Source of the DNA: Hyperoodon ampullatus
Lineage: Eukaryota; Chordata; Mammalia; Artiodactyla; Ziphiidae
Length of the DNA stretch: 64,000 nucleotides
NCBI GenBank assembly: GCA_949752795.1
Contig: OX457061.1
Coordinates: forward strand, 28,586,425 to 28,650,424
Direction: 5' to 3'
The stretch's first letter is position 1. The number at the start of each line of letters is the position of its first letter. This document shows, one piece after another, positions 10,905-22,555 of this stretch. A program made the position numbers and the translations under genes. The notes beneath the pieces are model-generated. The model did not search any database and had not been told where the DNA came from. It saw only the letters and a program-made list of their open reading frames with translations.

Positions 10905-11070
10905 GTAAATCACACTGACTGAATTCCAAATCCTGGTTTAATCACTTACCTTGGTACCTTGGGCCAAATAATTTTTCTGATCTTCAGTTTCCTCATCTGT
11001 AAGTGGGGAGCCTAACCATCACACACATCACAGTTTTAGGGATTAATGACATAACATATGTAAGTGTCCA
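10905..11070 (+). repeat. MIR SINE
   Basis: Sense MIR: AATCCTGGTTTAATCACTTACC, then ACCTTGGGCCAAATAATTTTTC, then the hallmark CAGTTTCCTCATCTGTAAGT and GGGATTAATGA. The tail is partly lost. Confidence 0.82.
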
Positions 11071-11079
11071 ACATATTTG

Positions 11080-11277
11080 TCTTCGTCAGCTTGGGTGGCT
11101 ATAAAAAAATATCATAGACTGGGTGGTTTAAACAAAAGACATTTACTTCTCATAGTCAAGGCTTTATCTCAACCTAATTAGCTCTGAAGACCCTACCTCC
11201 AAATACCATCACTCTAAGGGGTTAGGGCTTCAACATATGAATTTGGGGGAGACACAAGCATTCAGTCTTTATCAATG
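11080..11277 (-). repeat. MLT1-type LTR (MaLR), internally deleted
   Basis: Antisense MaLR LTR: the right end reads GGGTGGCTATAAAAAAATATC and ACTGGGTGGTTTAAACAAAAG, and the left end includes ATATGAATTTGGGGGAGACAC. The central ~250 bases normally present are missing. No internal retroviral genes are visible. Confidence 0.8.
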
Positions 11278-11314
11278 TCCTAAGTGCTTACCTCATCATA
11301 AACTTTTTTATATT

Positions 11315-11425
11315 AAATTATAATTGATTTATAACATTACATTACAATCAATTATAATCAATTATAATTGATTTATAACATTACATTAGTTTTATAACAT
11401 TATATTAGTTTCATTAACATTACAT
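11315..11425. repeat. Local AT-rich tandem duplication
   Basis: The unit ATTATAATTGATTTATAACA followed by TTACATTA occurs near 11318-11344 and again near 11361-11387, with degraded partial copies (ATAATCAATTATAATC, and TTTTATAACATTATATTAG) between and after. It lies in the 3' UTR of the old L1. Confidence 0.7.
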
Positions 11426-11841
11426 AGTGATTCAGTATCTTAATACACTAATAAATGTATTAATAAGTAATGTAATAAGTGTAGTCACCATACAAAGTTA
11501 TTACAATATTATTGATTATATTCCCTATGTTGTACATTACACCCCTGTGACTTATTCATTTTATTACTGGAAGTTTGCATCTTTTAATTGTCTTCACCTA
11601 TTTCGCCTGTCCACCCGCTCCTCTCTGGCAATCACCACTTTGTTCTCTATATCTATGAGTCTGTTTCCATTTCTGTTTTGTTTGTTTGTTTGTTTTTTAG
11701 ATTCCACATATAAATGAAATCATACAGTATTTGTCTTTCTTTGTCTGACTTATTTCACTTAGCATAATGCACTCTAGATCCATCCATGTTGTCCCAAATG
11801 GAAAGATTTCATTCCTTTATATGGCTGAGTAATATTTTATT

Positions 11842-11858
11842 TTATATATATATATATA

Positions 11859-11891
<33 letters not shown>

Positions 11892-11892
11892 T
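11842..11892. repeat. (TA)n microsatellite
   Basis: About 50 bases of alternating TA with one GTG interruption, inside old L1 ORF2 at the site where other copies read ATTGTATATATG. Confidence 0.9.
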
Positions 11893-11983
11893 ATCACTTC
11901 TTTATCCATTCATCATTGATGGACACTTAGGTTGCTTTCATATCTTGGCTATTGTAAATAATGCTGCAATGAATATAGGAAGG

Positions 11984-12030
<47 letters not shown>

Positions 12031-12115
12031 GCACATATATACATTTATATATATACACATATATACATATATAGAGATATATACCATTTTCATATATATA
12101 TGAAAAATATATCTT
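11984..12115. repeat. (TA)n(CA)n compound microsatellite
   Basis: TA repeat to about 12013, a CA run to about 12032, then imperfect ATATAC units to about 12115. It interrupts L1 ORF2 sequence. Confidence 0.88.
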
Positions 12116-12345
12116 TTAGAATTAGTGTTTTCATTTTCTTCAGATAAATTTTCAGATGTGGAAATGTTGGATTATATGGTAGTTCTATTTTTTAATTTTT
12201 GGGGAACCTCCAAAATTTTCCATAGTAGCTGCACCAATTTATATTCCCACCAGTAATACACAAGGGTTCGCTTTCCTTCATGCTCTTGCCAATGCTTTTT
12301 ATTTCTTATCTCTTTGATAATAGCCATTCTGACAGGTGTAAGTCA

Positions 12346-13143
12346 TTGTAAGATTTTAGTTGAAAAAATTAAAATTGAAGTTAATCCTTATAAACTATAA
12401 TATTAAAGAGTTCAAAAGTCTGTAAATCCAGCTACTATAAGACCCAGTAGTTATGAAAAGTGGTTTTCCAGCCCCACAGGAAAAGTGATAATTCAATTGG
12501 ATGGACCAAAAAGTAATTTACTACTTTCTTCAAAATAAAAGAACACTGTGAAATTGGAAAATTCAAGAAGGCAGGACATAAAATATTGCATAACCCTACA
12601 GTCCTCCAGAAAGAAAGGAAAAACAAAATAAAACAAGTGTGAAATTAGAGAGAGTGGCATGAAGGCTAGTGTCTTCTAGATTTGCCCAGTGTGTATGTGC
12701 AGTAAGCATACTTAGTATTTCTCATACTTATTATACAGTATTATTAAAATAATATTAACTTCTTAATATAGCATTTTAACTTATTTGTTGATTTTTTTAG
12801 ATATACTTAGGCATATTGTGTGCTGGTATATATTATGTTAATACTCTTGAAACAGGTTGCATATAGGGATAGTCTGGCACATAGTAGATGGGGAATAGGC
12901 ATTTGTTTCTCAAGGATTTTCTTAATGATTTAATAATTGATGGTACTGCAGTTAATAAATATTTTATTTAATTAGACATAAAAAAGAGTATGTGACATAA
13001 TCCAGTTCATACCCACGGAAACTGACTCTAGAAGGACCACTTGTTTTGGTTCGCCCTCTCCTGGGGACCTGAGAAGGGTGCAGGAAGAGAACAGTGCTGG
13101 TGGAGGGAAGGATTTTCACCACTGGATTTACGAAGCAAGTTAG
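12346..13143. other. No gene seen
   Basis: AT-rich sequence without recognised features. A minus-strand frame of 63 codons at 12435-12626 has no similarity I can name and no supporting signals. Confidence 0.45.
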
Positions 13144-13623
13144 AAAAGAGAACCCAGAGGTGGGTGCTGCTATAACAAAGTACCTGGAACTGCTATAACA
13201 AAGTACCACAAACTGGGTAGCTTAGAAAAACAGCCACTTATTGTCTCACAGTTCTGGAGACTAAGAGTCCAAAATCAAGTTTTTGGCAGGCCATGCTCCC
13301 CAGGGCACTAGGGAAGGCTCCGTTTCAGGGCTCACTCCTAGCTTCTGGTAGCAACATCTGTTCCTTAGCGTGTAGATTGCCTTCTTCTTGCTGTGTCTCT
13401 GCATCATCTTCTCTTTTTGTGTGTCTGCCTCTTTTTGTGACTTTTCTGTTTTTTATAAAGACACCAGTCACACTAGTTTAGGGGCCACCCTACCCCAATA
13501 TGACCTCATCTCAACTTTAATTGCATTGATAACAACGCTATTTCCAAATAAAGTCCCATTCTGAGGTTCTGGGAGTTAGGATTTCAACATACAAATATTA
13601 AGGGACACATTCAACCCATAATA
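13144..13623 (-). repeat. MLT1-type LTR (MaLR)
   Basis: Antisense MaLR LTR, near full length: GCTATAACAAAGTACCACAAACTGGG at its right-hand biological end, CAGTTCTGGAGACTAAGAGTCC, TAAAGACACCAGTCACAC, GACCTCATCTCAACTTTAATTG, CCAAATAAAGTCCCATTCTG and ATTCAACCCATAATAG. Solo LTR with no internal genes. Its end carries a 23-bp offset duplication (13167-13207). Confidence 0.85.
13167..13207. repeat. Short tandem duplication at the LTR end
   Basis: CTGCTATAACAAAGTACC occurs at 13167-13184 and 13190-13207 (offset 23 bases). It duplicates the terminal segment of the MLT1 LTR. Confidence 0.9.
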
Positions 13624-15390
13624 GTGGTTTTATGGTAGTGGGGTTAAAAATTACAGGCAATAATTTAGAGCTGGAAGCATCTTTATCAATAATACAGTTT
13701 TCTTATTTTCTCTATGAGAAAACTAAGGCCAGTGTGATGAGGAAACTTTCCTGAAGTCATTTTATTTATATCAGAATTGGGCCACAATTAGGATATCCCT
13801 AATTTAGGTTATTTTCTATCACAGTATACCATGCTAAACTCTGGCTCTTATGGATGTTGATGTGCATGTGTACATCCTAAACAGGATCTCATTAGGAAAT
13901 CCAAATAGGGTTATTGTTCAGCTGGAAGTAACAAAGTTAATACTACCGACCATTACAGGGTATGAAATAGACTGGAGCTGAAATAAATAAAACTCATAAA
14001 TTTCTTCCTTCTACCATACATCCCTCTTCATGTGGAGCATGATCAGGAAGAAGCATTTAATTATGGGACAGAAGAGAAATAAGTGAATGTTGTTAGATAG
14101 CCAAAGAAATTGCTCTTCACAAGGTACCAAGTATAGTCTCACTTCTGTATTGGCAAGAGCCCAGTTGATATAGTCCATAGGGTCATACTGCTAGAGAACA
14201 GAGAAGGATTGAGAATGAGTAAATTCCCTTTAAGGGACGAATGAAAAATATCCATCACAAAATTGAAAGAAGCAATAGTATTGAATCACTAGGAATAATG
14301 CTAGAGAAAGAAATATTCTTAGATAATGGAAATATATATATATCATATTCATAAGTTACAAAATGGGTCACAAAATAGCATTTTATAATTAAAGTGAACA
14401 TAGATAAATGGACTAGAGAACAAACAGTAATATTGGAGTGAGAGGACAAATGGTTCTAGGTAAGGTATCTCAAAGGAGAAAAAAAAGAGAAAGAATGTGA
14501 ACTGAAAGACTGTATTCAGATGCATTGAGCAGTGATTTTCACTCTATGTAGAGAGACTTGGGATGAATTAAAGTGCCTTAAAAAAACACAAGTAGGAAAA
14601 TAAGTATCTTTCTAGCCACAGTCCATCTCTGGACCCTGAGCCCTTCACTCACAGCATTACAGAGATAGAAACAGAGAGAAAGAACAAATACTTTCAGGAA
14701 AGGCAAAGAGAGGATTGTCAAGAATTCTCTTAAAAAAAAAAAAACCTTGATTCAATCTTCAGGGTAGAGATAGGGCATGTGAACAAAAAACTCACTAACT
14801 CACTTTAGTTAATCACAGATTAACTAAAGAGAGGTTCCTAACGAATTGGAGTAAGTTTGGGAAGTCCTAAATTTACCTCAAATTTCATATATCACCTTAG
14901 CAGTCCTCTTGAATTATAACCTGCTAAGAATTATGTGCTATATCCATGTAGCCAGATAGGTAGTTTGTGTTGGCTCTGTCTTTCCATAATAAATGAGTTT
15001 AAATTCTATGTAAAGAAAGAAAACATAAACAAAAGGCTTAGTGTTTATTTTGGGGGCAGGGAAAAAGGGAAAAAGTGTTTATTTTTGGGTGCATTTCACT
15101 ATACAAGCTGATTTGGAGATATCGGAAGGATAAAAGATCAGATGGGTGGTGGCAGTTACTGAAAGCAAGTAATGAGACTGAGACTGAGTCTAAGGCAGTG
15201 GTGGTAGGGGAGAACAATGAGAGATTCAGCACAGACACGTTCTTTGACTCACGTTTTCTCTAACACATTTTCTCTTTTCTAATGTTTTCTGGAAGTCATT
15301 AAATATTTCTCCAGGATCAATTTTATTTCCTGAAGCCCTTTAGTGAAACTTTTTTCTTTTCTGTTCTGAAGCTTGATAATTCTTAGATTA
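13624..15390. other. Mostly unique DNA, no gene seen
   Basis: No exon or RNA gene visible. 13650-13800 has a faint MIR-like antisense look (GAGAAAACTAAGGCCAGTGTG), too decayed to call. Short (AT)n at 14331-14343. Purine-rich around 14470-14520 and 14640-14720. Confidence 0.45.
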
Positions 15391-15404
15391 AGAAGCTGCT
15401 TTCA

Positions 15405-15615
15405 GGGCTTCCCTGGTGGCGCAGTGGTTGAGAGTCTGCCTGCCGATGCAGGGGACACGGGTTCATGCCCCGGTCTGGGAAGATCCCACATGCCGCGGAG
15501 CGGCTGGGCCCGTGAGCCATGGCCATTGAGCCTGCGCGTCCGGAGCCTGTGCTCCGCAACGGGAGAGGCCACAACAGTGAGAGGCCCATGTAACGCAAAA
15601 AAAAAAAAAAAAAAA
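15405..15615 (+). repeat. CHR-type SINE
   Basis: Sense CHR SINE with a 14-bp perfect duplication AGAAGCTGCTTTCA at 15391-15404 and 15616-15629 and an A-tail of about 18. The head keeps the tRNA-like A box (GGCGCAGTGG) and a B box (GGTTCATGCCC). The adjoining 96- and 88-codon frames are only SINE translation. Confidence 0.96.
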
Positions 15616-15629
15616 AGAAGCTGCTTTCA

Positions 15630-17351
15630 TTCCACAGTACGTACCTCATACTTTTTAAACTAAGTTTATAAAATACGTGCTCTTATCTATTTTCCTAACA
15701 CTGTTTGCACCTCCACTCTTTCACTGATTTTCAGAAGAGAACTTATATGTAAGTCATTTCATTATTTTTCTTCCTTTTGGCACTAAGCCTTAGGAACTTT
15801 TTTTGCATTAATCTGAGAAAGAAGCTTCACACTTCACTTACTAACTACACAAAAAGAAGTTTTCATTTCCTACTGCTGAATATAGACCAACACAAATCCT
15901 CCGTTGGGGGCGAGAATCTTTTCCTTAATGCCCAGGAACATCTATAAAGCTTTCTATAGAAGTTTGAATATTAAACACAGGAATTTTATTTTGAAATTAA
16001 GAAACTTTTCTTTTTTACTATTTATTTTCAAAATCAGGCAGATTTATCTCCTTGTTTATCTATTACAATTTCTATGCTCATCCAATTACAAACACCAGCA
16101 GGTGTTAAAAAAATGTTTCTGCACTTCAATCACTCTGTATATTTTATTGTTTATTGTCTTATCACGTATAAGGTATTGAGGAAATAGTGATGAAAGAAAT
16201 GAACATTGTTCCTATCCTCAAGAAGCTTGTGATCTTATTTTATTAACGTAATACCCAATAATATTTTTCCAACACAAAATTATTTACTTTATGGCTTTTA
16301 TTTACTTGAAAGCATTGCCTCATTCCTTTGTATAATCCTAGGGCAAGTAAAACAGTTTTTTGATGGATATAATTCATGTTTTGGGTAGACTTTTTAACAG
16401 ATTAACCACAAAGCTCAGGGTATGTGCAAAGGTGTTAATTTGAATCCCTCTCCTACAACATACATGTTTCTCAACCTTAACGTTACTCAGGATACTGGCA
16501 TATGCACTTTGGCAGGGCATTCTGTCCTGTAAAAATACCCGAAGGACACAGAATATAGGTCTAATAGTGAAATAAGTTTATAATCATAAACTTAAATGAA
16601 GAAATAACATAGGAAAATGTAAATAAAGTTGGTTTCTAATTATTTTTAAAACATAAACAGTAAAGTCTTGTTATTTCCTAATGCAAGTAAGTTAAAAAAC
16701 AAATGTCAAGTTGGGAAAACTATCTTCAGCTTATATGATAAAAAATTAATGTATATTATACAGAAAAACTCTTCCAAATCAATATTGTAAAGGAACAAGA
16801 TGAAAAATGTATGTACAACAAATGCAAAATACTCAGCTTCAGTGCTAATAGTTTGAATTTCACCAAAATATTTATTTTATAAGATTGCAAAAGCATTTCC
16901 ATGATAATACCTAGTATTTGTTACTAAAAATTAAAGTACATATTTCCTTATACTGATGATGGTACTATAAACTGGTAAAAATGCTTTCTAGATATTAATT
17001 TGGCAATCTTCATCCAGGTTTAACAAGGTCATGTCATTTGTCCACCTCATTTCATTTCTAAAAGTTTACCCAGAATAATATTCAAACAGCTACATAAATA
17101 TTTATGTTTGATGATGATCATAATAGTATTGTTATCTCTAATAATAGGTAAATGTGAATCAAAAGCTCTTCTCAAATAACTGAACTTTAGATGGTGACAT
17201 CTATTTGGGTATCTGTGAGGTCTGAGCATTAAGTAATAGGATCTTGGGATACACATGACCAGTGAAAGAAAGAAGTGAAGAAAAAAAAAAAAAGAAAATC
17301 AGGACATTTACTAAGAGAAAAAGGAATGGCTCTGGGGAGACAAGTTCTTCT
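15630..17351. other. Mostly unique DNA with a possible old LINE trace
   Basis: AT-rich, no gene. Around 16910-17110 (AAATTAAAGTACATATTTCC, then TAATTTGGCAATC, then TTTACCCAGAATAATATTC) the sequence resembles the C-terminal ORF2 of a very old L1, at low confidence. A run of about 14 A at 17281-17294. Confidence 0.4.
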
Positions 17352-17510
17352 CACCTCTGCTTTATCTAAAAAGTGGTCATTGTAATAGAACCTACCTAGA
17401 ATAAGTGTTGTGAGGATTAAATGAATTAATCAAATAAGTTTGCTTAGAGGAAGCTTAGTACCTAGTAACTGCTACAAGTATTGTTATTGTTTTATTACTA
17501 TTATTATTAA
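17352..17510 (+). repeat. MIR SINE
   Basis: Sense MIR fragment: TTATCTAAAAAGTGGTCATTG, ACCTACCTAGAATAAG, then the diagnostic TGTTGTGAGGATTAAATGA and a GCTTAGTACCTAGTAACTGCT tail. Confidence 0.8.
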
Positions 17511-18465
17511 AGGGGAAACTTTTACTTAGGTTAAATGACTTCAAAAAGCTCATCCAGATAGACTGAATTCAAAAAATTATTTTAAATCATACTTAGAGTA
17601 ACATTGAGGGTTTTCTATGTGTATGTCTATGAGTTTTCACAGTCCGTAGATTAATGTAAACAGCAACACAATAGGGACATAAAACAAGTTGTTTTTAATG
17701 CTATTAGTTCTGGCTGATAATTTAAACAAACTTATGTATAGGAGCTGTTCAGATTATCTTAGAAAGTCATCCTCTTTGTCTTCTTTTCTTGCTTGCTTCT
17801 CTCTGTAAGATATCAAAAGAATGTGTAGAGAAGGGTGGGAGGGCTTATGTGATCTCCTAAAGAATGGAATGACTCGGGATTGTAGAGACCTATGTATTTT
17901 GGTCTCCTAAAAAATGTTCCATTTTTTGCCTGATTGCTGCTTGTTCTACCTGCATTTGCTTCTGAAGTTTTGGTGAACAAAACTCAGAGCACATAATCTC
18001 TTGGCTTGATCAGAGTCTAGGGATTACCCTTAGTTATCTTAACCTCACCTCTGCTCTAGCTGGTTGTGGGCCTTTGCATCTCTGCCACGTCTCCTGTGTT
18101 CCCAGAGTTTACCCCAGCTTCTTCTGTGGGGTCCACTTACTCTTGCCTTGGCAGATTCCATGGCAGGCTATCTGGCTAAATGAGCACAGCGCAGAGGACA
18201 ACTAAAAGGTGATGTCTTTACAGGATGTTAAACAGGAAAGAAGGGCAAGACTCTTGTGCTCTCAGTAATATCCTATTTGTATGAATGACAGCCCTTTTTC
18301 TTGGTGAAGGGAAAAGTCAGACACAAAGCATAAATATTTCACTTTCTGATCCCTGACTATTTTTCCTTCCCACAGTCCTTTGGGGTGAGAAGGGGCCAAC
18401 TTCCCCCCTACTCAAAGCATTTGGTCCTCACTTATGTAAAATTTTGAGTCTTGCTCTTGACAGGT
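17511..18465. other. No gene seen
   Basis: Unremarkable sequence, slightly less AT-rich around 18000-18200. No recognised repeat. Confidence 0.4.
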
Positions 18466-19025
18466 ATATTAGTGATCTGTTGCTACATAATGCTATTGCC
18501 ACAAATTTAGCAGCATGAAACAACACATATTTATTATCTCACAGTTTCCGTGGTCAGGAGTTCAGCACAGATTAGCTGGGTCCTCTGAAAGGCTGCAATC
18601 AAGATGTCAACTAAGGCTTCAGTCTCATCTGAGGGTTGACTGGCTCACTCAGGTTGACATAATTCAGTTCATTACAGCTGTAAGACTGAGGGCTTTAGTT
18701 TCTTGCTGGCTGTTGGATGAAAGCTGCCTTTAGCTCCTAGAAACCATCCTCAGTTTCATTTCATGTGGAGTTTCCCAACATGGCCACTTGTCCCTTCAAA
18801 GCCAATAAAGGAGAGAGAGACTCCAGCAAGTTAGATGTTAATAATCCTATGTAATATAATTACATATTCATTTATACTTTCATATTCATATTTATACTTT
18901 ACATATTCATTTATAATTACACACATCCCATCATTTTTATCATATTCTCTTTTCTAGAAGGAAGTCATAGGTCATGCTCACACTCAAGGAGCAGGGACTC
19001 ACACAAGTGCAGAACAATAGGAGGT
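18466..19025 (-). repeat. MLT1-type LTR (MaLR) with internal tandem repeat
   Basis: Antisense MaLR LTR: TATTAGTGATCTGTTGC, AACAACACATATTTATTATCTC, TAGCTGGGTCCTCTGAAAGG, TTTCTTGCTGGCTGTTGGATG, then CATCCCATCATTTTTATC and ACTCAAGGAGCAGGGACTCACA at the other end. A small AT-rich tandem repeat sits inside at 18861-18920. Solo LTR without internal genes. Confidence 0.82.
18861..18920. repeat. AT-rich tandem repeat inside an LTR
   Basis: Three imperfect copies of a unit like CATATTCATTTATACTTT (18862-18880, 18881-18900, 18902-18916). Confidence 0.7.
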
Positions 19026-19309
19026 AGGGAACGTGCATACACATTTAGTAAACACCAGAATATTTTAATAAATGCATAATCTCTGTATTTTGTGATTTTA
19101 AGTAAAAAAAAATATGGCTAGAAGTCCATGTACTTACTTCCTGTGTGCATTGAATTAAAATTAGCCAATTCCCTCTTGACTAAACCAGAGAAATGGGCTC
19201 CAGGTTTGCAAATTAAAGTTTATACTTTATAAACAAATTTTTTTTTGCCTTAAGTGTAATTTCTTGCTAGTCAGAGAATTTCTTCTTAGAGATTTTTGTT
19301 CATAATTTT

Positions 19310-19665
19310 ATGGGTACATTTTTGGCACTACACATCTCAATTCCATTGCATCTAGTTGAGGCTATGTGAATAGTTCAAGTCAATGGAATGTGGACAGAAG
19401 CAATGTATGTCACTTATAGGCCTTGGGGAAAAAGAATCCTCCACATATTCAGTCTACTCTTTTTTCTTCTATAGATGGTGACATCAAAAGACCAACAGAG
19501 TGTGGGTTCTGAATAACTGCATCGACTAAAGCACTCCTACCCACCCATGCCTCATACACACCATAATGCACTGTGGAAGCAAGAGACCTTTATTGTGTTA
19601 AGGTCACTGAGATTTGGGTATTGTTGGTTAAAATAGTTAGCCTGACCCAGACTAACACAAGTAAA
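19310..19665. repeat. Possible ancient LTR
   Basis: The right end reads AAGGTCACTGAGATTTGGG then TTAGCCTGACCCAGACTAACACAA, a style typical of old ERVL/MaLR LTR ends. The left part is not distinctive. The family is uncertain. Confidence 0.35.
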
Positions 19666-20929
19666 AATTATTATTTCTTCAGGATGTGAGGAGAAGATCA
19701 TCTAACAGTTTTTCAGATGATAAAGGGTTTTAATTAATGTCATGGGTGAAGTATTTAGTTTTCTAGGTTAGGCAATTATTACAGACATTGCAGTATTTTG
19801 AAATATTGATTTATCAATGTTCCTTCTTTTTGCCTTTGGCTAAATACAGCATAGAAAAAACAAAAACTTTTCAAAAATGGTGAAGAACAAAAATAATTTC
19901 ACCATCTTCTAGGTTTCGGAAAGTACTATTTACAAGTACTTGTTTATGTTTACAAATGGTGACCAGGGATAAATAAATATACCCAGGTACTGTGTTGCTC
20001 AGATGAATGTTTCAAGTCTTTTTTTTTTCTGTGAGGTCCTAAAGAGGTAATAAAATTGAAAGTGAAACTTTTCCCCACAATTCCCATTTATATGCTCTAT
20101 CAATGAGGTCACACTACCATTAATTATCTAGAAGATACTGTTCCCATAATGTCCATGGGGACTTACTCAACAACATGATAGATTTCACTGTCAGTGCGTT
20201 GTTTCTCCTGTAATAGACTACATTTCCTTTCTTTAATTTTATCCTATTAGTGATGGTTCTTTCACCTCCCCAAGCTTCTTTCCCCCTTGAACAATGATAA
20301 AGAAATCTTCCTTATTTAAAGTAACTAGCAAAGCTTAACTAGAACATACTCTCAGATGGTCCTCATTATAAGTAAATACTATGTATTTTAAATATGATGT
20401 TTGTGAATTATATAAAGTATGAATTCATGATTTATTACTCAATTTCCTTTATAGCTATGGAACTTTCATCCTGCAAAGTTTAAATCTGGGGACTAAAAAG
20501 GCAATACTTCAAAACTATATGAAGCTATGGTAACTTTCTTAAGGAATAATGTATACTCGAGAATGTTTATCTATCTTGTCCTTTCTATTGATATCGTAGA
20601 GGGCAGTGCAACTCTTATCCTTGTGGGAAAAGAGGAGGGCAAGTCCCCAGAGAATTAAGTGAAACACAGAGATTGGAGTTGCCCCTGCAACTAGTATATC
20701 ACTCACTTTACCTTCAGACTGATGGCCTCGGTGCTGTATGGAACCATAGTAGGGTAGTATGGGAACTATTCAGAGAAATTGAAAACTTGATGTGTCCCCT
20801 GGAATTTGTCACCCATGTGGATTTGCTTCCTACCTGGATAATTTTGAAGGCAGAAGCCTTGCTAAATTATCCTGCAATGAAAGGCAATAGAAATGGAATA
20901 GGATAGGTTCAAGTTCCAGCTTTTGGTAT
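19666..20929. other. No gene seen
   Basis: AT-rich, no recognised element. The 77-codon plus-strand frame at 20673-20906 has no motif or context. Confidence 0.4.
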
Positions 20930-21165
20930 AGCAAAGACACATGAGCTTTTAACTCCATAAAATGAACTTCAAAATGAATCAAGAATAAATATGACCGTTT
21001 TATTATTAGAATTATCAGGTAAGGGATAAGGATTGGGTAGAGAATGGCAGAATGTTGATAATTGTTAAAGCTGGGTGATGAGTACTTGGAGTTTGTTTTA
21101 CTCTTTTGTGTACTTTGTATACATTTGAATTTTCCAAAATCCAAAGTTTTTATAAAAGAGTGACA
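20930..21165 (+). repeat. Old LINE 3'-end remnant
   Basis: Ends with AGCTGGGTGATGAGTACTTGG, then TGTGTACTTTGTATACATTTGAA and CCAAAATCCAAAG, matching the general 3' terminus of very old L1-like elements. No coding part remains. Confidence 0.5.
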
Positions 21166-22279
21166 TTATTTGCATGAAGAACTGAGTATTAGGCACGAAG
21201 CTTGGCTCCAGGGAGTCCAGTGGTGATAGAAGTTAGATGCTAGATGATGGTGAGTTAACTTATAGGAATAGTAGTGGAGGTAGTAAGAAATGAATAGATA
21301 TATTTGTAATATATTTAGAAGTTAGAGCTAACAGTGTTTGATAATGAAATCTATGGAATGTGACTGAAAAAGAGCAGTTATGACTGTACATCTAAATTTT
21401 CTCTCAATTTCTGGTATTTAACACATTAGTGACCAGAGATGTATTATCACCACAGGCGTTAGCTTCTGCAAAAATCCTGTGGTCAATAATGTGTTAAAAA
21501 TGAATTTATTAGTCTAGCAATATTTTCTCCTGGACTGTGGTGTTTCTCAAGGCCTATTGTTTGAGAATTAGAATTTACAAATAGACAGGTAAGATTAGCT
21601 GAAGACTAAAATGTTTCTCCAAAATTGAAACTGTCCCATTTCAAAGGAGAGATGTGACCTTTTCAAATACAAACGGGTTTTACTACTCTCCCTAGCATTA
21701 TTCATAGATAGCCCACAGATCACTAACAATAAGTATTATATAGCAATCTACTAACTGTTTATAACTGTTTATATACCAATATACTAACTGTGTATATATA
21801 TTTCTTGTTTGATATATTTCAGGATAATATAACTTTAAATAATAGTGATAATTATTATTATGGGCTCAGAGAGAAGTCAACACTGTGACGTTAACAACAT
21901 CCAGTTGAGTAAAGGTGTGGGAGAAACCTGGGAACTGCCGTATTTATTGTCCCAAGGATGAGTAGGCATAAGTTCAAAGCGTGACATCTCTAAGGGGTAT
22001 ATGAACTCCAGTTTCATCTCAAGAGCTTCAGTCTACTGTTAGGGATTCAGTAGAAGTAGAAGTATTAGGTACTTCTTGAATTAAACTGGACTAGCAGCAT
22101 AATGAGTCTTTGCAATCAGAATACTGGAAATAGGATCACAATCAGTAGCAGGGATTATGGTAGGTTGAATCAGGCTTTCTCTAGGGAACCCCCCAGGCTA
22201 TATCAACTTTAAAGGCAGGGCTCCAATTTATATGTGAGATACTTGATTTGATATTGGGAAACCAAAGTTTGAGCAAAAA
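21166..22279. other. No gene seen
   Basis: AT-rich sequence, including a small repeated CTAACTGTTTATA motif near 21750-21795. Confidence 0.4.
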
Positions 22280-22555
22280 AACAACTCCTTAATGAGACTT
22301 TTATTGACCTCCCAGTCAAAATTACCCTGATCCCACCCTACTTCTCCAATATCATTGCTATTTCATTTTATTCATAGCATCTATCACAATTTGCAATGAT
22401 CTCCTCTAGTTTATGTCCTTATTACTAGTTTCTTCTCCTTAGAATGTAAGCCCCTCAAAAGGAAAGATCTTCCTCACCTTGTTTACCCTTATATCACAAT
22501 CATCTAATATAATTTCTGTTGCAGAGTAGGCAGTCTATAAATATTTATTAAGGTA
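22280..22555 (+). repeat. L2 LINE 3' end
   Basis: Sense L2 terminus: ATTTTATTCATAGCATCTATCAC, TCCTTAGAATGTAAGCCCC, GATCTTCCTCACCTTGTTTAC and TAGGCAGTCTATAAATATTTATTAA. Confidence 0.82.

Larger units (their letters stand above)
11290..12345 (-). repeat. Old L1, 3' end and ORF2 C-terminus, with microsatellites
   Basis: Minus-strand L1M-type element: an AT-rich 3' UTR (11290-11560), then antisense ORF2 C-terminal codons (11700-12345), recognised from GACTTATTTCACTTAGCATAATG, TATGGCTGAGTAATATT and GCTATTGTAAATAATGCTGC. Two microsatellites have expanded inside it. The open frame at 11786-12103 is a translation of TA/CA repeats. Confidence 0.82.

Noticed and set aside
11315..11425. Repeat-spacer pattern considered as a CRISPR array
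   Set aside because: Units are AT-rich partial copies without regular unique spacers, in mammalian repeat context.
11786..12103. 105-codon frame rich in I-Y and H-T repeats
   Set aside because: Translation of TA and CA microsatellites in an old L1.
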